Shown here: in pieces, positions 1 through 7,379 of the stretch | How the letters are laid out: each line of letters opens with the position of its first letter | Numbering within the stretch: the first letter of the stretch is position 1 | Source of the DNA: Streptomyces sp. NRRL S-244 | GTDB taxonomy: Bacteria > Actinomycetota > Actinomycetes > Streptomycetales > Streptomycetaceae | Assembly (NCBI RefSeq): GCF_000717915.1 | Contig: NZ_JOCX01000001.1 | Coordinates: 310,001-374,000, forward strand | Length of the DNA: 64,000 bases | Direction: 5' to 3' | Translations under genes and position numbers: made by a program | Notes under the pieces: generated by a model | Databases searched by the model: none | What the model saw: the letters and a program-made list of their open reading frames with translations, nothing else | Told to the model about the DNA's origin: nothing

Positions 1-5
1 GGTGG

Positions 6-1538
6 TCACGCGGTCTCCTCCGCGGTGCTCTCGTCGCTGTCGTCGTCGCCCTCGGCGTAGCCGAGCTTGAACAGCGCCAGCGAGGGCGCGTAGCGGCCGC
101 CGGGACAGCGCTCGTCGAGGTGGTGCAGCAGGTCGTACGCCCAGTCCCGGCCGAGCCGGTCGTGCCATTCGGCCGGGCCCATGGGGTAGTTGACGCCGAG
201 CCGCATCGCCGTGTCGACGTCCTCGGCCGTGGCCGCGCCGCGCGCGACGGCGTCGGCGGTCAGGTCGATCAGCATCGCGACCGTACGGGCCACGATCATG
301 CCGGGCACGTCGCCGATGACGGAGACCTTCTTGCCGAGCTTCTGGAACAGGCCGACCGCCTCGGCGAGGGTCCGCTCGCTGGTGTCCTCGCCTGCGGAGA
401 GCGCGATCCGGGTGGCCCCGCGGTAGTCGAGCGCGAGGTCGAAGTAGACGACGTCGGCGAACTCGATCGAGGTCTTGCCGTCCGCGAGCACCAGCTGGCC
501 CTCGCCGGGCAGCTGGATGTACGGGCCCCCGTGCTCGGTGGAGGTGACCGCGATCCCGGCCTCCTCCAGCAGCTCTACGAGCCCGGCGGCGGGACCGAGG
601 TCGCCGACCACGGTGACCTTCTCCGGGGCCTCCTCGGGACCGGCGGTGTGCGGGGCCGCCGCCTCGGCGTCCGGGCCGTACGGGAACCAGCCGTGCCCCG
701 ACTTGCGGCCCAGGCGGCCCGACTGGACCAGCCGGCGCTGCGCGAGGGACGGGGTGAACTTGGGGCTCCGGAAGAACGACTCCCACACGGAGCGGGTGAC
801 GGCCTCGTTGACGTCCTGGCCGATCAGGTCGGTCAGCTGGAACGGGCCCATCTTGAAGCCGCCGCTCTCGCGGAGCACGGCGTCGATGGTGGCCGGGTCG
901 GCGCCCTGCTCCTCGTACACCGCGAAGGCCTCGGCGTAGAAGGGGCGGGCGATCCGGTTGACGATGAAGCCGGGGGTGTCGGCGCAGCGGACCGGCGTCT
1001 TCCCCCAGCCCAGCACGGTGGCGTACGCGCGCTCGGCGGCGGCCGGGTCGGTCGCGAAACCGCGGACCACCTCGACGAGCGGGAGCAGCGGGGCCGGGTT
1101 GAAGAAGTGCAGGCCGAGGAAGCGGCCGGGGTGCGCCAGGCCGGCGGCGAGCTCGGTGACGGAGAGGGAGGAGGTGTTGGTGGCCAGCAGGGCGTCCGGC
1201 GAAACCACCTCTTCCAGCGTTTCGAAGAGGGCGCGCTTGACGGCGACGTCCTCGACGACGGCCTCGATGACGAGCGCGGCGTCCGCGAGGTCGGCGAGGG
1301 CGGAGGCCGCTTCGATCCGGCCGATCGCGTCCTCGGCCTCGGCGCGATCGAGGCGGCCCTTGGCGGCCATGCGGTCGACGCGGTCCTGGACGATGCCGAC
1401 GCCGCCGGCGGCGAGCGTGGCGTTGATGTCGTAGATCAGCACCCGGTGACCTGCGAGAAGGGCGACCTGGGCGATGCCCTGTCCCATGGTGCCGGCGCCG
1501 ACGACCGCCACAGTGCGGGACCGCTCGATTGCTGTCAT
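6..1538 (-). CDS. paaH: 3-hydroxyacyl-CoA dehydrogenase, PaaH type
   Basis: NAD-dependent oxidation of 3-hydroxyacyl-CoA, in this setting most likely 3-hydroxyadipyl-CoA in the lower phenylacetate pathway; cytoplasmic. The 510-residue protein opens with a Rossmann loop (VGAGTMGQGIAQ). It continues with the central dehydrogenase region (NTSSLSVTELA, HFFNPAPLLPLVEVV) and then two C-terminal helical 3HCDH domains, the second containing GVNYPMGPAEW. Two C-terminal domains and about 500 residues match PaaH. The ATG at 1538 is chosen because GGGAGGA precedes it at the right distance; an upstream in-frame start would add ten residues without a ribosome site. It diverges from paaN with a palindromic PaaR-like operator between them. 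Confidence 0.9.
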   Translation of the reverse strand: MTAIERSRTVAVVGAGTMGQGIAQVALLAGHRVLIYDINATLAAGGVGIVQDRVDRMAAKGRLDRAEAEDAIGRIEAASALADLADAALVIEAVVEDVAVKRALFETLEEVVSPDALLATNTSSLSVTELAAGLAHPGRFLGLHFFNPAPLLPLVEVVRGFATDPAAAERAYATVLGWGKTPVRCADTPGFIVNRIARPFYAEAFAVYEEQGADPATIDAVLRESGGFKMGPFQLTDLIGQDVNEAVTRSVWESFFRSPKFTPSLAQRRLVQSGRLGRKSGHGWFPYGPDAEAAAPHTAGPEEAPEKVTVVGDLGPAAGLVELLEEAGIAVTSTEHGGPYIQLPGEGQLVLADGKTSIEFADVVYFDLALDYRGATRIALSAGEDTSERTLAEAVGLFQKLGKKVSVIGDVPGMIVARTVAMLIDLTADAVARGAATAEDVDTAMRLGVNYPMGPAEWHDRLGRDWAYDLLHHLDERCPGGRYAPSLALFKLGYAEGDDDSDESTAEETA

Positions 1539-1593
1539 GTCCTGATCCTCCCGCACCGGGTTATCCACAGCCCTGCCGGGCCCTCTTGTCCCG

Positions 1594-1607
1594 ACCGATC
1601 GTTCGGT
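1594..1607. promoter_or_regulatory. PaaR-type TetR operator (paaH/paaN intergenic)
   Basis: The sequence ACCGATCGTTCGGT is a perfect fit to the ACCGNNCGNNCGGT core described for the TetR-family phenylacetate repressor PaaR of corynebacteria. It lies between the divergent paaH and paaN genes. Read on the minus strand it shares at least 17 bases with the site upstream of paaA, which is strong internal support. No paaR gene is in the window, so the regulator must be encoded elsewhere. Confidence 0.75.
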
Positions 1608-1705
1608 TACTCTAACTCCAGTCTGCTCTTCTTCACCCGCCCCTGCCTGATCTCAGTCTGCGACCCAGCCTGATCTTGCCCGGCTCAACGAGGAGTTGGT
1701 CCCTG

Positions 1706-3388
1706 ATGGCCGCCGAGCTCACCGTCCCCCTGCTGTCCGACAAGCACCGGTCCACGCTGGACCAGGCCCTGGCGGCCATCCGCAGCCGCGCCTACTGGTC
1801 ACCGCATCCGGAGCACCCCAAGGCCTACGGGGAGACCGCGCCGGCCGACGGGCTCGCCGCCTTCGAGGCCGTCCGCGGCACCCGGTTCGACCTGGGCCAG
1901 CCCGGCACCGACGGCTGGACCGGCGGCGAGGTGTCCCCGTACGGCCCCGAGCTGGGCGTCGAGTACCCGCACGTCGACCCGGACGTGCTGCTGCCCGCGA
2001 TGAAGGCCGGCATGGGCGCCTGGCGGGACGCCGGGCCCGAGGCCCGCGCCCTGGTCTGCATCGAGATCCTGGCCCGGATCGGCGCGCGGACGCACGAGTT
2101 CGCGCACGCGGTCATGCACACCAGCGGCCAGGCCTTCATGATGGCGTTCCAGGCGGGCGGCCCGCACGCGCAGGACCGCGGCCTGGAGGCGGTGGCTTAC
2201 GCCTACGAGGAGCAGACCCGCGTCCCCGGCCGGGCCGACTGGTCGAAGCCGCAGGGCAAGCGGGACCCGCTGGAGCTCGGCAAGACCTTCACGGCCGTCC
2301 CGCGCGGCATCTCCCTGATGATCGGCTGCAACACCTTCCCGACCTGGAACGGCTACCCGGGCCTGTTCGCCTCCCTGGCCACGGGCAACGCGGTGCTGGT
2401 CAAGCCGCACCCGCGCGCCGTGCTCCCGCTGGCGCTCACGGTGAAGGTGGCCCGCGAGGTCCTCGCCGAGGCGGGCTTCGACCCGAACCTGGTGGCGCTG
2501 GCCGTGGACCGGCCGGGCGAGGGCATCGCCAAGACCCTGGCCGTCCGCCCCGAGATCAAGCTGATCGACTACACCGGCTCGACCGGGTTCGGCGACTGGC
2601 TGGAGACCCACGCCCGCCAGGCCCAGGTCTACACGGAGAAGGCCGGCGTCAACACGGTCGTCGTCGACTCGACCGCGGACTACAAGGGGATGCTCTCCAA
2701 CCTGGCGTTCTCGCTGTCCCTGTACAGCGGCCAGATGTGCACCACCCCGCAGAACCTGCTGATCCCGCGGGACGGCATCGAGACGGACGCCGGCCACAAG
2801 TCGTACGACGAGGTCGTCGCGGATCTCGCGGCCTCGGTCGGCGGCCTGCTGGGCGACGACGCCCGGGCCAACGCGCTGCTCGGCGCACTGGTCAACCCGG
2901 ACGTCAAGGCCCGCCTGGAGGCGGCTGCCGGCCTCGGCGAGGTGGCACTGGCCTCCCGCGAGGTGGTGAACCCGGAGTTCCCGGACGCGGTGGTCCGTAC
3001 GCCGGTGATGGTGAAGCTGGACGCCTCCAAGCCGGATCCGGAGGCCCCGTACCTGTCGGAGTGCTTCGGCCCGGTGTCGTTCGCGGTGGCCGTGGACTCG
3101 ACGGCGGACGCCCTGGACCTCCTGCGCCGCACGGTGCGGGAGAAGGGCGCGATGACGGTCGGCGCCTACACCACGTCGGCCGACACCGAGCGGGCGATCG
3201 AGGAGGTCTGCCTGGAGGAGTCGGCACAGCTCTCCCTGAACCTGACCGGCGGGGTCTACGTCAACCAGACCGCGGCCTTCTCGGACTTCCACGGCTCGGG
3301 CGGCAACCCGGCGGCCAACGCGGCCCTCTGTGACGGGGCCTTCGTCTCGAACCGCTTCCGCGTGGTGGAGGTCCGCCGCCAGGCCTGA
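1706..3388 (+). CDS. paaN: Phenylacetic acid degradation protein PaaN (aldehyde dehydrogenase)
   Basis: Aldehyde dehydrogenase superfamily protein of 560 residues, the PaaN type found with paaABCDE in actinobacteria. It probably oxidises the ring-opened semialdehyde of the phenylacetyl-CoA pathway. The nucleophile region reads SGQMCTTPQNL, and a Rossmann-like stretch with YTGSTGFGDWLE lies before it. The enterobacterial counterpart PaaZ carries an extra MaoC-type hydratase domain that opens the ring. This protein has no such C-terminal extension, so the hydrolase step must come from another gene not seen here. The ATG at 1706 has AGGAG ten bases upstream; a longer frame from a TTG at 1676 is less likely. 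A strong hairpin follows the stop. Confidence 0.88.
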   Translation: MAAELTVPLLSDKHRSTLDQALAAIRSRAYWSPHPEHPKAYGETAPADGLAAFEAVRGTRFDLGQPGTDGWTGGEVSPYGPELGVEYPHVDPDVLLPAMKAGMGAWRDAGPEARALVCIEILARIGARTHEFAHAVMHTSGQAFMMAFQAGGPHAQDRGLEAVAYAYEEQTRVPGRADWSKPQGKRDPLELGKTFTAVPRGISLMIGCNTFPTWNGYPGLFASLATGNAVLVKPHPRAVLPLALTVKVAREVLAEAGFDPNLVALAVDRPGEGIAKTLAVRPEIKLIDYTGSTGFGDWLETHARQAQVYTEKAGVNTVVVDSTADYKGMLSNLAFSLSLYSGQMCTTPQNLLIPRDGIETDAGHKSYDEVVADLAASVGGLLGDDARANALLGALVNPDVKARLEAAAGLGEVALASREVVNPEFPDAVVRTPVMVKLDASKPDPEAPYLSECFGPVSFAVAVDSTADALDLLRRTVREKGAMTVGAYTTSADTERAIEEVCLEESAQLSLNLTGGVYVNQTAAFSDFHGSGGNPAANAALCDGAFVSNRFRVVEVRRQA

Positions 3389-3400
3389 GGCCGCGGACGG

Positions 3401-3430
3401 GCGGGCCCGGCGTGGCGGCGCCGGGCCCGC
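3401..3430 (+). terminator. paaN terminator hairpin
   Basis: Perfect 12-bp G+C stem (GCGGGCCCGGCG with its complement) and a six-base loop, 12 bp after the paaN stop. It abuts the -35 box of the next gene, insulating the MerR promoter from paaN transcription. Confidence 0.75.
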
Positions 3431-3461
3431 TTGACCCTCGACCTGGTGGAGGTCCCAGAGT
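3431..3461 (+). promoter_or_regulatory. MerR-style promoter with 19-bp spacer and internal dyad
   Basis: TTGACC at 3431-3436 and CAGAGT at 3456-3461 are 19 bp apart, the over-long spacer characteristic of MerR-controlled promoters. The spacer contains the near-perfect palindrome CCTCGACCTGGTGGAGG (3436-3452, one symmetric mismatch). This is where a MerR dimer would bind, so the downstream gene is probably autoregulated. The -10 box is weak, as usual for such promoters. Inference from sequence only. Confidence 0.55.
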
Positions 3462-3480
3462 CGTGGGCGTGGAGAGCGAC

Positions 3481-4524
3481 ATGCGCAGCATCGGCGAGAT
3501 GGCCCGGGACAGCGGGCTGGGGGTGAGCGCCCTGCGGTTCTACGACCGCGCGGGCGTCCTCGTACCGGCATGGGTCGATCCGGTGACCGGGTACCGCTGG
3601 TACGCGCCCGAGCAGCTCGGCGAGGCGCGGCTGCTGGCCCGGCTGCGGCGCGCGGGGATGCCGCTCGCGGACATCCGGCTGGTGCTGGCCGGCTGGGCCG
3701 GCGGGGAAACCGGTCTGGTGCCCCGGCTGCTCGACGGGCATCTGCGGCGGCTCGAACGCGGGCTGGCCGAAGCGCGCGAAGAACTCTCCACGGTACGAGC
3801 CCTACTCGGACACCAGGAGACCTCCATGACCACCGCCCCCGCCACCGCCACCGCCACCGCCACCGCCCGGCTGACCGTGCCGGGCAGCGAGCTCGCGGCC
3901 GCGCTGGACGCCGTGCGCTTCGCCGCCGGAACCGACCCCGAGCTCTCGATGCTCGGCGGGATCCACTTCGACATCGAGGGCGGGGGCCTGCACCTCGTGG
4001 CCACGGACCGCTACCGGATGGCCGTCGCCCGTGCGTCCACCACCGGCCACGGCGGCGGGCGGGTCCAGGTGACCGTGCCCACCCCGCTCGCGGACGCGAT
4101 GCGCGCCCTGCTGACCGACGGGGCCCCGGCCCGCCTGACCGTGGACGGGGACGAGGTGGTGCTGGAGACGCAGGGCCGCCAGGTCGCCGGGCAGAGCCTC
4201 GACGGGGAATTCCCCGACCACCGCCGCCTCACCCGGCTGCCCGAGGGCCGCCGCCTCACCCTGGACGTGCCGGCCCTGCGCCATGCTCTCGGCGCGCAGG
4301 AGGGCGAGGTGTGCGTCCTCGCCCTGACGGACACCGTGACCGTCGGCGACGACGACTGCGCCGGTGACCGGGTGGGGGTCAACCCCGCCTTCCTGCTCGA
4401 CGCGCTCGCCGCCGGGGAGGAAATGCTGCTGGAGTACGTCGGCCCCAAGGCCCCCCTCGTCCTCCTGCGCCCCGACGTCGAGGACGCCTTCTCGCTCCTG
4501 ATGCCGGTCAGTCTCGAGGCATGA
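3481..4524 (+). CDS. MerR-type HTH regulator fused to DNA polymerase III beta-clamp domains
   Basis: A 347-residue fusion. Residues 1-70 are a MerR winged helix (SIGEMARDSGLGVSALRFYDRAG, then GYRWYAPEQL), followed by a helical dimerisation stretch to about 115. An Ala/Thr linker then leads into a region matching domains II and III of the sliding clamp. Compared with dnaN in this same window it shares TDRYRxAV, LDGEFPDHRRL against LEGDLPKYRTL, NPxFLLD and a near-terminal LMPV. Clamp domain I is absent, so a normal clamp ring is not expected. The clamp part may act as the sensor domain of the regulator. The ATG at 3481 follows GGAGAG; GTG codons at 3463 and 3469 could give a nearly leaderless start. 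It overlaps the convergent methyltransferase gene by 17 bp. Confidence 0.8.
   Translation: MRSIGEMARDSGLGVSALRFYDRAGVLVPAWVDPVTGYRWYAPEQLGEARLLARLRRAGMPLADIRLVLAGWAGGETGLVPRLLDGHLRRLERGLAEAREELSTVRALLGHQETSMTTAPATATATATARLTVPGSELAAALDAVRFAAGTDPELSMLGGIHFDIEGGGLHLVATDRYRMAVARASTTGHGGGRVQVTVPTPLADAMRALLTDGAPARLTVDGDEVVLETQGRQVAGQSLDGEFPDHRRLTRLPEGRRLTLDVPALRHALGAQEGEVCVLALTDTVTVGDDDCAGDRVGVNPAFLLDALAAGEEMLLEYVGPKAPLVLLRPDVEDAFSLLMPVSLEA
3815..3828 (+). promoter_or_regulatory. Internal ribosome site and in-frame ATG at the clamp-domain boundary
   Basis: AGGAG at 3815-3819 lies six bases before an ATG at 3826 that is in frame with the MerR-clamp gene. It falls exactly where the MerR part ends. 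Translation from it would give a free clamp-like protein of 232 residues starting MTTAPATATATATARL. Immediately after it the hexamer GCCACC is repeated four times (3841-3864), coding the Ala/Thr linker. Confidence 0.45.
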
Positions 4525-5266
4525 CCTTCGGTCCGCCCCAGTGGAAGAGGGTCATGGCCACGCTGGTGGCCAGGTTGTAGCTGGAGACCTGCGGGCGCAT
4601 CGGCAGGGCGACCAGGTGGTCGGCCCGTTCGCGCAGCTCGGGTGAGATGCCGTGCCGCTCCGAGCCGAAGGCGAGCAGGGCGTCGTCCGGGAGGGTGAGG
4701 GCGCGGATGTCCTCGCCCTCCGGGTCGAGCGCGTAGAGCGGCCCGGCGGGCAGGGTGTCGATCTCCACCCGGTCCACGGTGGTGGCGTAGTGCAGTCCCG
4801 CCCCGGCGCGGACCACGTTGGGGTGCCAGGGATCGAGATCGCCGCGGGTGACGACGCCGGTGGCGCCGAATCCGGCCGCGAGCCGGACGACGGCGCCGAC
4901 GTTGCCGAGGTTGCGGGGGTTGTCGAGCACGACGACGGGCGAGGTCCGGGGCTGCCGCTCGAGCCGGGCCCGCCCCTCGGCCCGGTCGGGCCGCACGGCC
5001 AGCGCCGCCACCCCGGTGGGATGCACCCGGTTCACGAGCGCCCGCAGCTCACCCGCGCGCACCAGCCGCCCCACCTCGCCCGCCACGTCCGGAGCCAGCT
5101 CGCCGGCCAGCGCCCGTACGGCCTCCGGATCGTCGGCTACGACGACCCGCACGTCGGCCCCGAAGCGCAGGGCGTGCTTCAGCGCGTGGAACCCGTCGAG
5201 GAGTACGAGGTCCCCCCGCTCGGCGGCCTCCCGCCACTGCCGTGCGCTCTGCTCCAGCTCAGTCAT
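4508..5266 (-). CDS. TrmH/SpoU-family RNA 2'-O-methyltransferase
   Basis: Knotted SAM-dependent ribose methyltransferase of 252 residues acting on tRNA or rRNA. The three SpoU motifs are visible in order: NPRNLGNVGAVVRLAAGFGA, FGSERHGISPE and SSYNLATSVAM near the C-terminus. The N-terminal 90 residues form a small substrate-binding domain (LVLLDGFHALKHAL). The ATG at 5266 is the start of the conserved region. The exact RNA target cannot be read from sequence. The gene is convergent with, and slightly overlaps, the MerR-clamp gene, and lies 14 bp downstream of the HTTM gene in the same direction. Confidence 0.85.
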   Translation of the reverse strand: MTELEQSARQWREAAERGDLVLLDGFHALKHALRFGADVRVVVADDPEAVRALAGELAPDVAGEVGRLVRAGELRALVNRVHPTGVAALAVRPDRAEGRARLERQPRTSPVVVLDNPRNLGNVGAVVRLAAGFGATGVVTRGDLDPWHPNVVRAGAGLHYATTVDRVEIDTLPAGPLYALDPEGEDIRALTLPDDALLAFGSERHGISPELRERADHLVALPMRPQVSSYNLATSVAMTLFHWGGPKVMPRD

Positions 5267-5280
5267 ACCGCTGAGCGTAG

Positions 5281-6444
5281 TCAGCCGGTCAGCGCCCGCT
5301 CGGACCCGCCTCCGCCGGCGGCGGCCGACCAGCGGCGCCCCACCACGCCGGAGGCCCTGGCTCCGAGCCAGACCAGGAACACCGTCGGCAGGAACACCGC
5401 GTCGGCGGCGATCATCGCCAGCGAGAAGAACGGCAGCCCCAGCAGCACGGCGATCCCCGCGTGCTCCAGCATCATCAACGCCAGCAGCACGTTCTTGATC
5501 CGCCGGTTGAACACCGTGAACGGGAACGCGACCTGCACCGCCACCGTCCCGTACGACAGCAGCATCACCACCGTCCCGCTCCCCGCCAGCAGCCCGGACA
5601 GCCCCGGCCACGGCGTGAAGTAGTCCAGCCCGAGCGGGTAGTACAGCGCGGTCCCGTCCTGCCACCGCGACCCCTGGATCTTGTACCAGCCGGCCGTCGC
5701 GTAGATCAGGCAGACCTCCGCCATGATCACCAGCAGCCCCGCGTTGTGGACCAGGTTCGCCAGGACGTCCAAGGCCGCCCGCCCCTCGCCCTCCGGCTCG
5801 TACCGGTCCACCATCCACCACAGCGCGCACACGACCCACAGCGCCGCGAAGGCCGCCAGCCAGCCGTGGCTGAACCGATCCGTCACCGCCCCGTACGCGA
5901 AGAGAGCGCCCAGCACGCCCCACAGCACCGGCCCGGCCGCCCCCGCCGAGGCCGACCCCCGCAGCCGCGCGCGCCGCGCGTCCAGCGACCACACCTGCGC
6001 GCACCGCGTCAGCACCAGGTACATCGCCATCAGGTGGATGACGTTGTCCCCGCCGTCGCCCATGAACACGCTGCGGTTCTGCAGCGACAGCACTCCGACC
6101 ATGAAGACCACGGACGTCGCGCGCGTCCGCCAGCCCAGCATCAGCAGCAGGCTCGACAGCACCGACACCGCGTAGACGATCTGGAACCACAGCTCCGCGT
6201 CCGACCACATCAGCACCGAGAAGGCGTGGTTCGAGGCGATCAGCCGCTGCGCCAGCCCGAAGCTCCAGGGTCCGTCCGGCCCGTACAGCTCGGACCGGTG
6301 CGGGAACTCCCGCAGCAGGAAGAACAGCCAGGTCGCCGAGAAGCCGATCCGGACGACGGCGCTCTGGTACGGGCCCAGGGCCTGCCCGCTGACCCGGGCG
6401 ACCGCCCGGCCGGCGGCGGCCCGCGCCCGCCTCACACCGTCCAC
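5281..6444 (-). CDS. HTTM-domain integral membrane protein
   Basis: Polytopic membrane protein of about 387 residues with an HTTM domain, the family distantly related to vitamin K-dependent gamma-carboxylase. Visible landmarks are ELYGPDGPWSFGLAQ, GDGGDNVIHLMAMYLVLTRC and SRWQDGTALYYPLGLDYFTPWP, alternating with about eight hydrophobic segments. It overlaps the end of the DUF5819 gene, so the two are translationally coupled. The GTG at 6444 has GGGAG eight bases upstream; a GTG at 6435 forming a GTGA overlap is an alternative. The biochemical function of bacterial HTTM proteins is unknown. Confidence 0.75.
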   Translation of the reverse strand: MDGVRRARAAAGRAVARVSGQALGPYQSAVVRIGFSATWLFFLLREFPHRSELYGPDGPWSFGLAQRLIASNHAFSVLMWSDAELWFQIVYAVSVLSSLLLMLGWRTRATSVVFMVGVLSLQNRSVFMGDGGDNVIHLMAMYLVLTRCAQVWSLDARRARLRGSASAGAAGPVLWGVLGALFAYGAVTDRFSHGWLAAFAALWVVCALWWMVDRYEPEGEGRAALDVLANLVHNAGLLVIMAEVCLIYATAGWYKIQGSRWQDGTALYYPLGLDYFTPWPGLSGLLAGSGTVVMLLSYGTVAVQVAFPFTVFNRRIKNVLLALMMLEHAGIAVLLGLPFFSLAMIAADAVFLPTVFLVWLGARASGVVGRRWSAAAGGGGSERALTG

Positions 6445-7244
6445 CACGGCAGCTCCCGGTAGTACGTCTGGGTGTCGGTCTTCTCTTCGCTCCACGGCGG
6501 CGCCGCCACCGCCCGCGTCGCCGAGCGCAGCTGGATCCGTACGACCTCGTCCCGGGCGATCCCGTCGTCCGCGAGCCGGCTCAGCGCGATCCGCCGCAGG
6601 TACCGCTCCGACAGCTCGCCGCGTTCGCCGATCGGTTTGTTGTCCTCGTCGTGCGAGCCGGTGAAGAAGTCCCACGCCCGCCGCAGCTCGTTCTGGCGCG
6701 TGTGGCTCGGCAGCAGGCTGTGCCGGATGGCCGCGCCGTCCTGTGCGGACAGGTCGCGCCAGCCGCCGGCGACCGGTGCGCCGCCGGGCGTGCGGACCTC
6801 CGCCCGTACCTCCACCGCGATGTTCTGCTGGAGCGGGTTGGGGGCGAAGAGCTTCCAGTTCTGCTCGAACTCGGGGTAGATCCAGTCGTCGACCGTCTGC
6901 GCGTGCTGCTTGCTCACCGTGTTGGACGGGGCGACGTGCAGGAAGACCAGCGCCAGGTGCCCGCAGGCGGCGAGGCCCACGGCCGCCAGGGCGAGGGCCG
7001 TGACGATCCGGTACGGGGCGGACAGGCCCGCGATCCCGGGAGCCCGCGGCGGCTGCGCCAGGGCGCCGGGCGGGTCGGCGGACGGGGCGCCGGGCGGGTC
7101 GGCGGGCAGCTCGGCCAGGGGCTCGACCGGCGGATCCGCCGGGGGACGGGCCGACGGGACGGCTGCCGCGGCGACCGGCGGATCGACCGGCGGAACGACC
7201 GGCGGAACAGCTGCTTCCGCGGGCTCGCGCTCGTTCGATTCCAT
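6432..7244 (-). CDS. DUF5819 family single-pass membrane protein
   Basis: A 270-residue protein of unknown function. The first 80 residues are a Pro/Ala-rich, repetitive cytoplasmic tail with many PPV, DPP and PPA steps. One membrane helix follows (IVTALALAAVGLAACGHLAL). The outside domain carries the DUF5819 signature QTVDDWIYPEFEQNWKLFAP. It is the first gene of a two-gene unit with the HTTM protein, overlapping it, which suggests a membrane complex or an enzyme and partner. The ATG at 7244 is chosen over an upstream frame extension because the residues before it are not conserved-looking. It diverges from paaA across about 135 bp. Confidence 0.7.
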   Translation of the reverse strand: MESNEREPAEAAVPPVVPPVDPPVAAAAVPSARPPADPPVEPLAELPADPPGAPSADPPGALAQPPRAPGIAGLSAPYRIVTALALAAVGLAACGHLALVFLHVAPSNTVSKQHAQTVDDWIYPEFEQNWKLFAPNPLQQNIAVEVRAEVRTPGGAPVAGGWRDLSAQDGAAIRHSLLPSHTRQNELRRAWDFFTGSHDEDNKPIGERGELSERYLRRIALSRLADDGIARDEVVRIQLRSATRAVAAPPWSEEKTDTQTYYRELPWWTV

Positions 7245-7328
7245 CCCGCCCCGATCATCCGGCGTCCACAGGGTTGACCTCAGAGGTTGACACCCTACGG
7301 GCCGCCGACCCACCATTGAAGAGTACGA

Positions 7329-7342
7329 ACCGAACGATCGGT
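7329..7342. promoter_or_regulatory. PaaR-type TetR operator upstream of paaA
   Basis: ACCGAACGATCGGT fits ACCGNNCGNNCGGT and is the reverse-complement match of the site in the paaH/paaN gap. It sits about 38 bp before the paaA start, where a bound repressor would block initiation of the paaABCDE operon. The 17-base identity between two separate paa promoter regions is direct evidence for co-regulation; the identity of the regulator is inferred. Confidence 0.78.
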
Positions 7343-7379
7343 CGGTCGGGCGGTCAACAATCTCTGGCAGGGGGCCGGG

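Noticed and set aside
1561..1569. TTATCCACA DnaA box just before paaH
   Set aside because: A single isolated match, so chance occurrence is likely; no partner boxes nearby.
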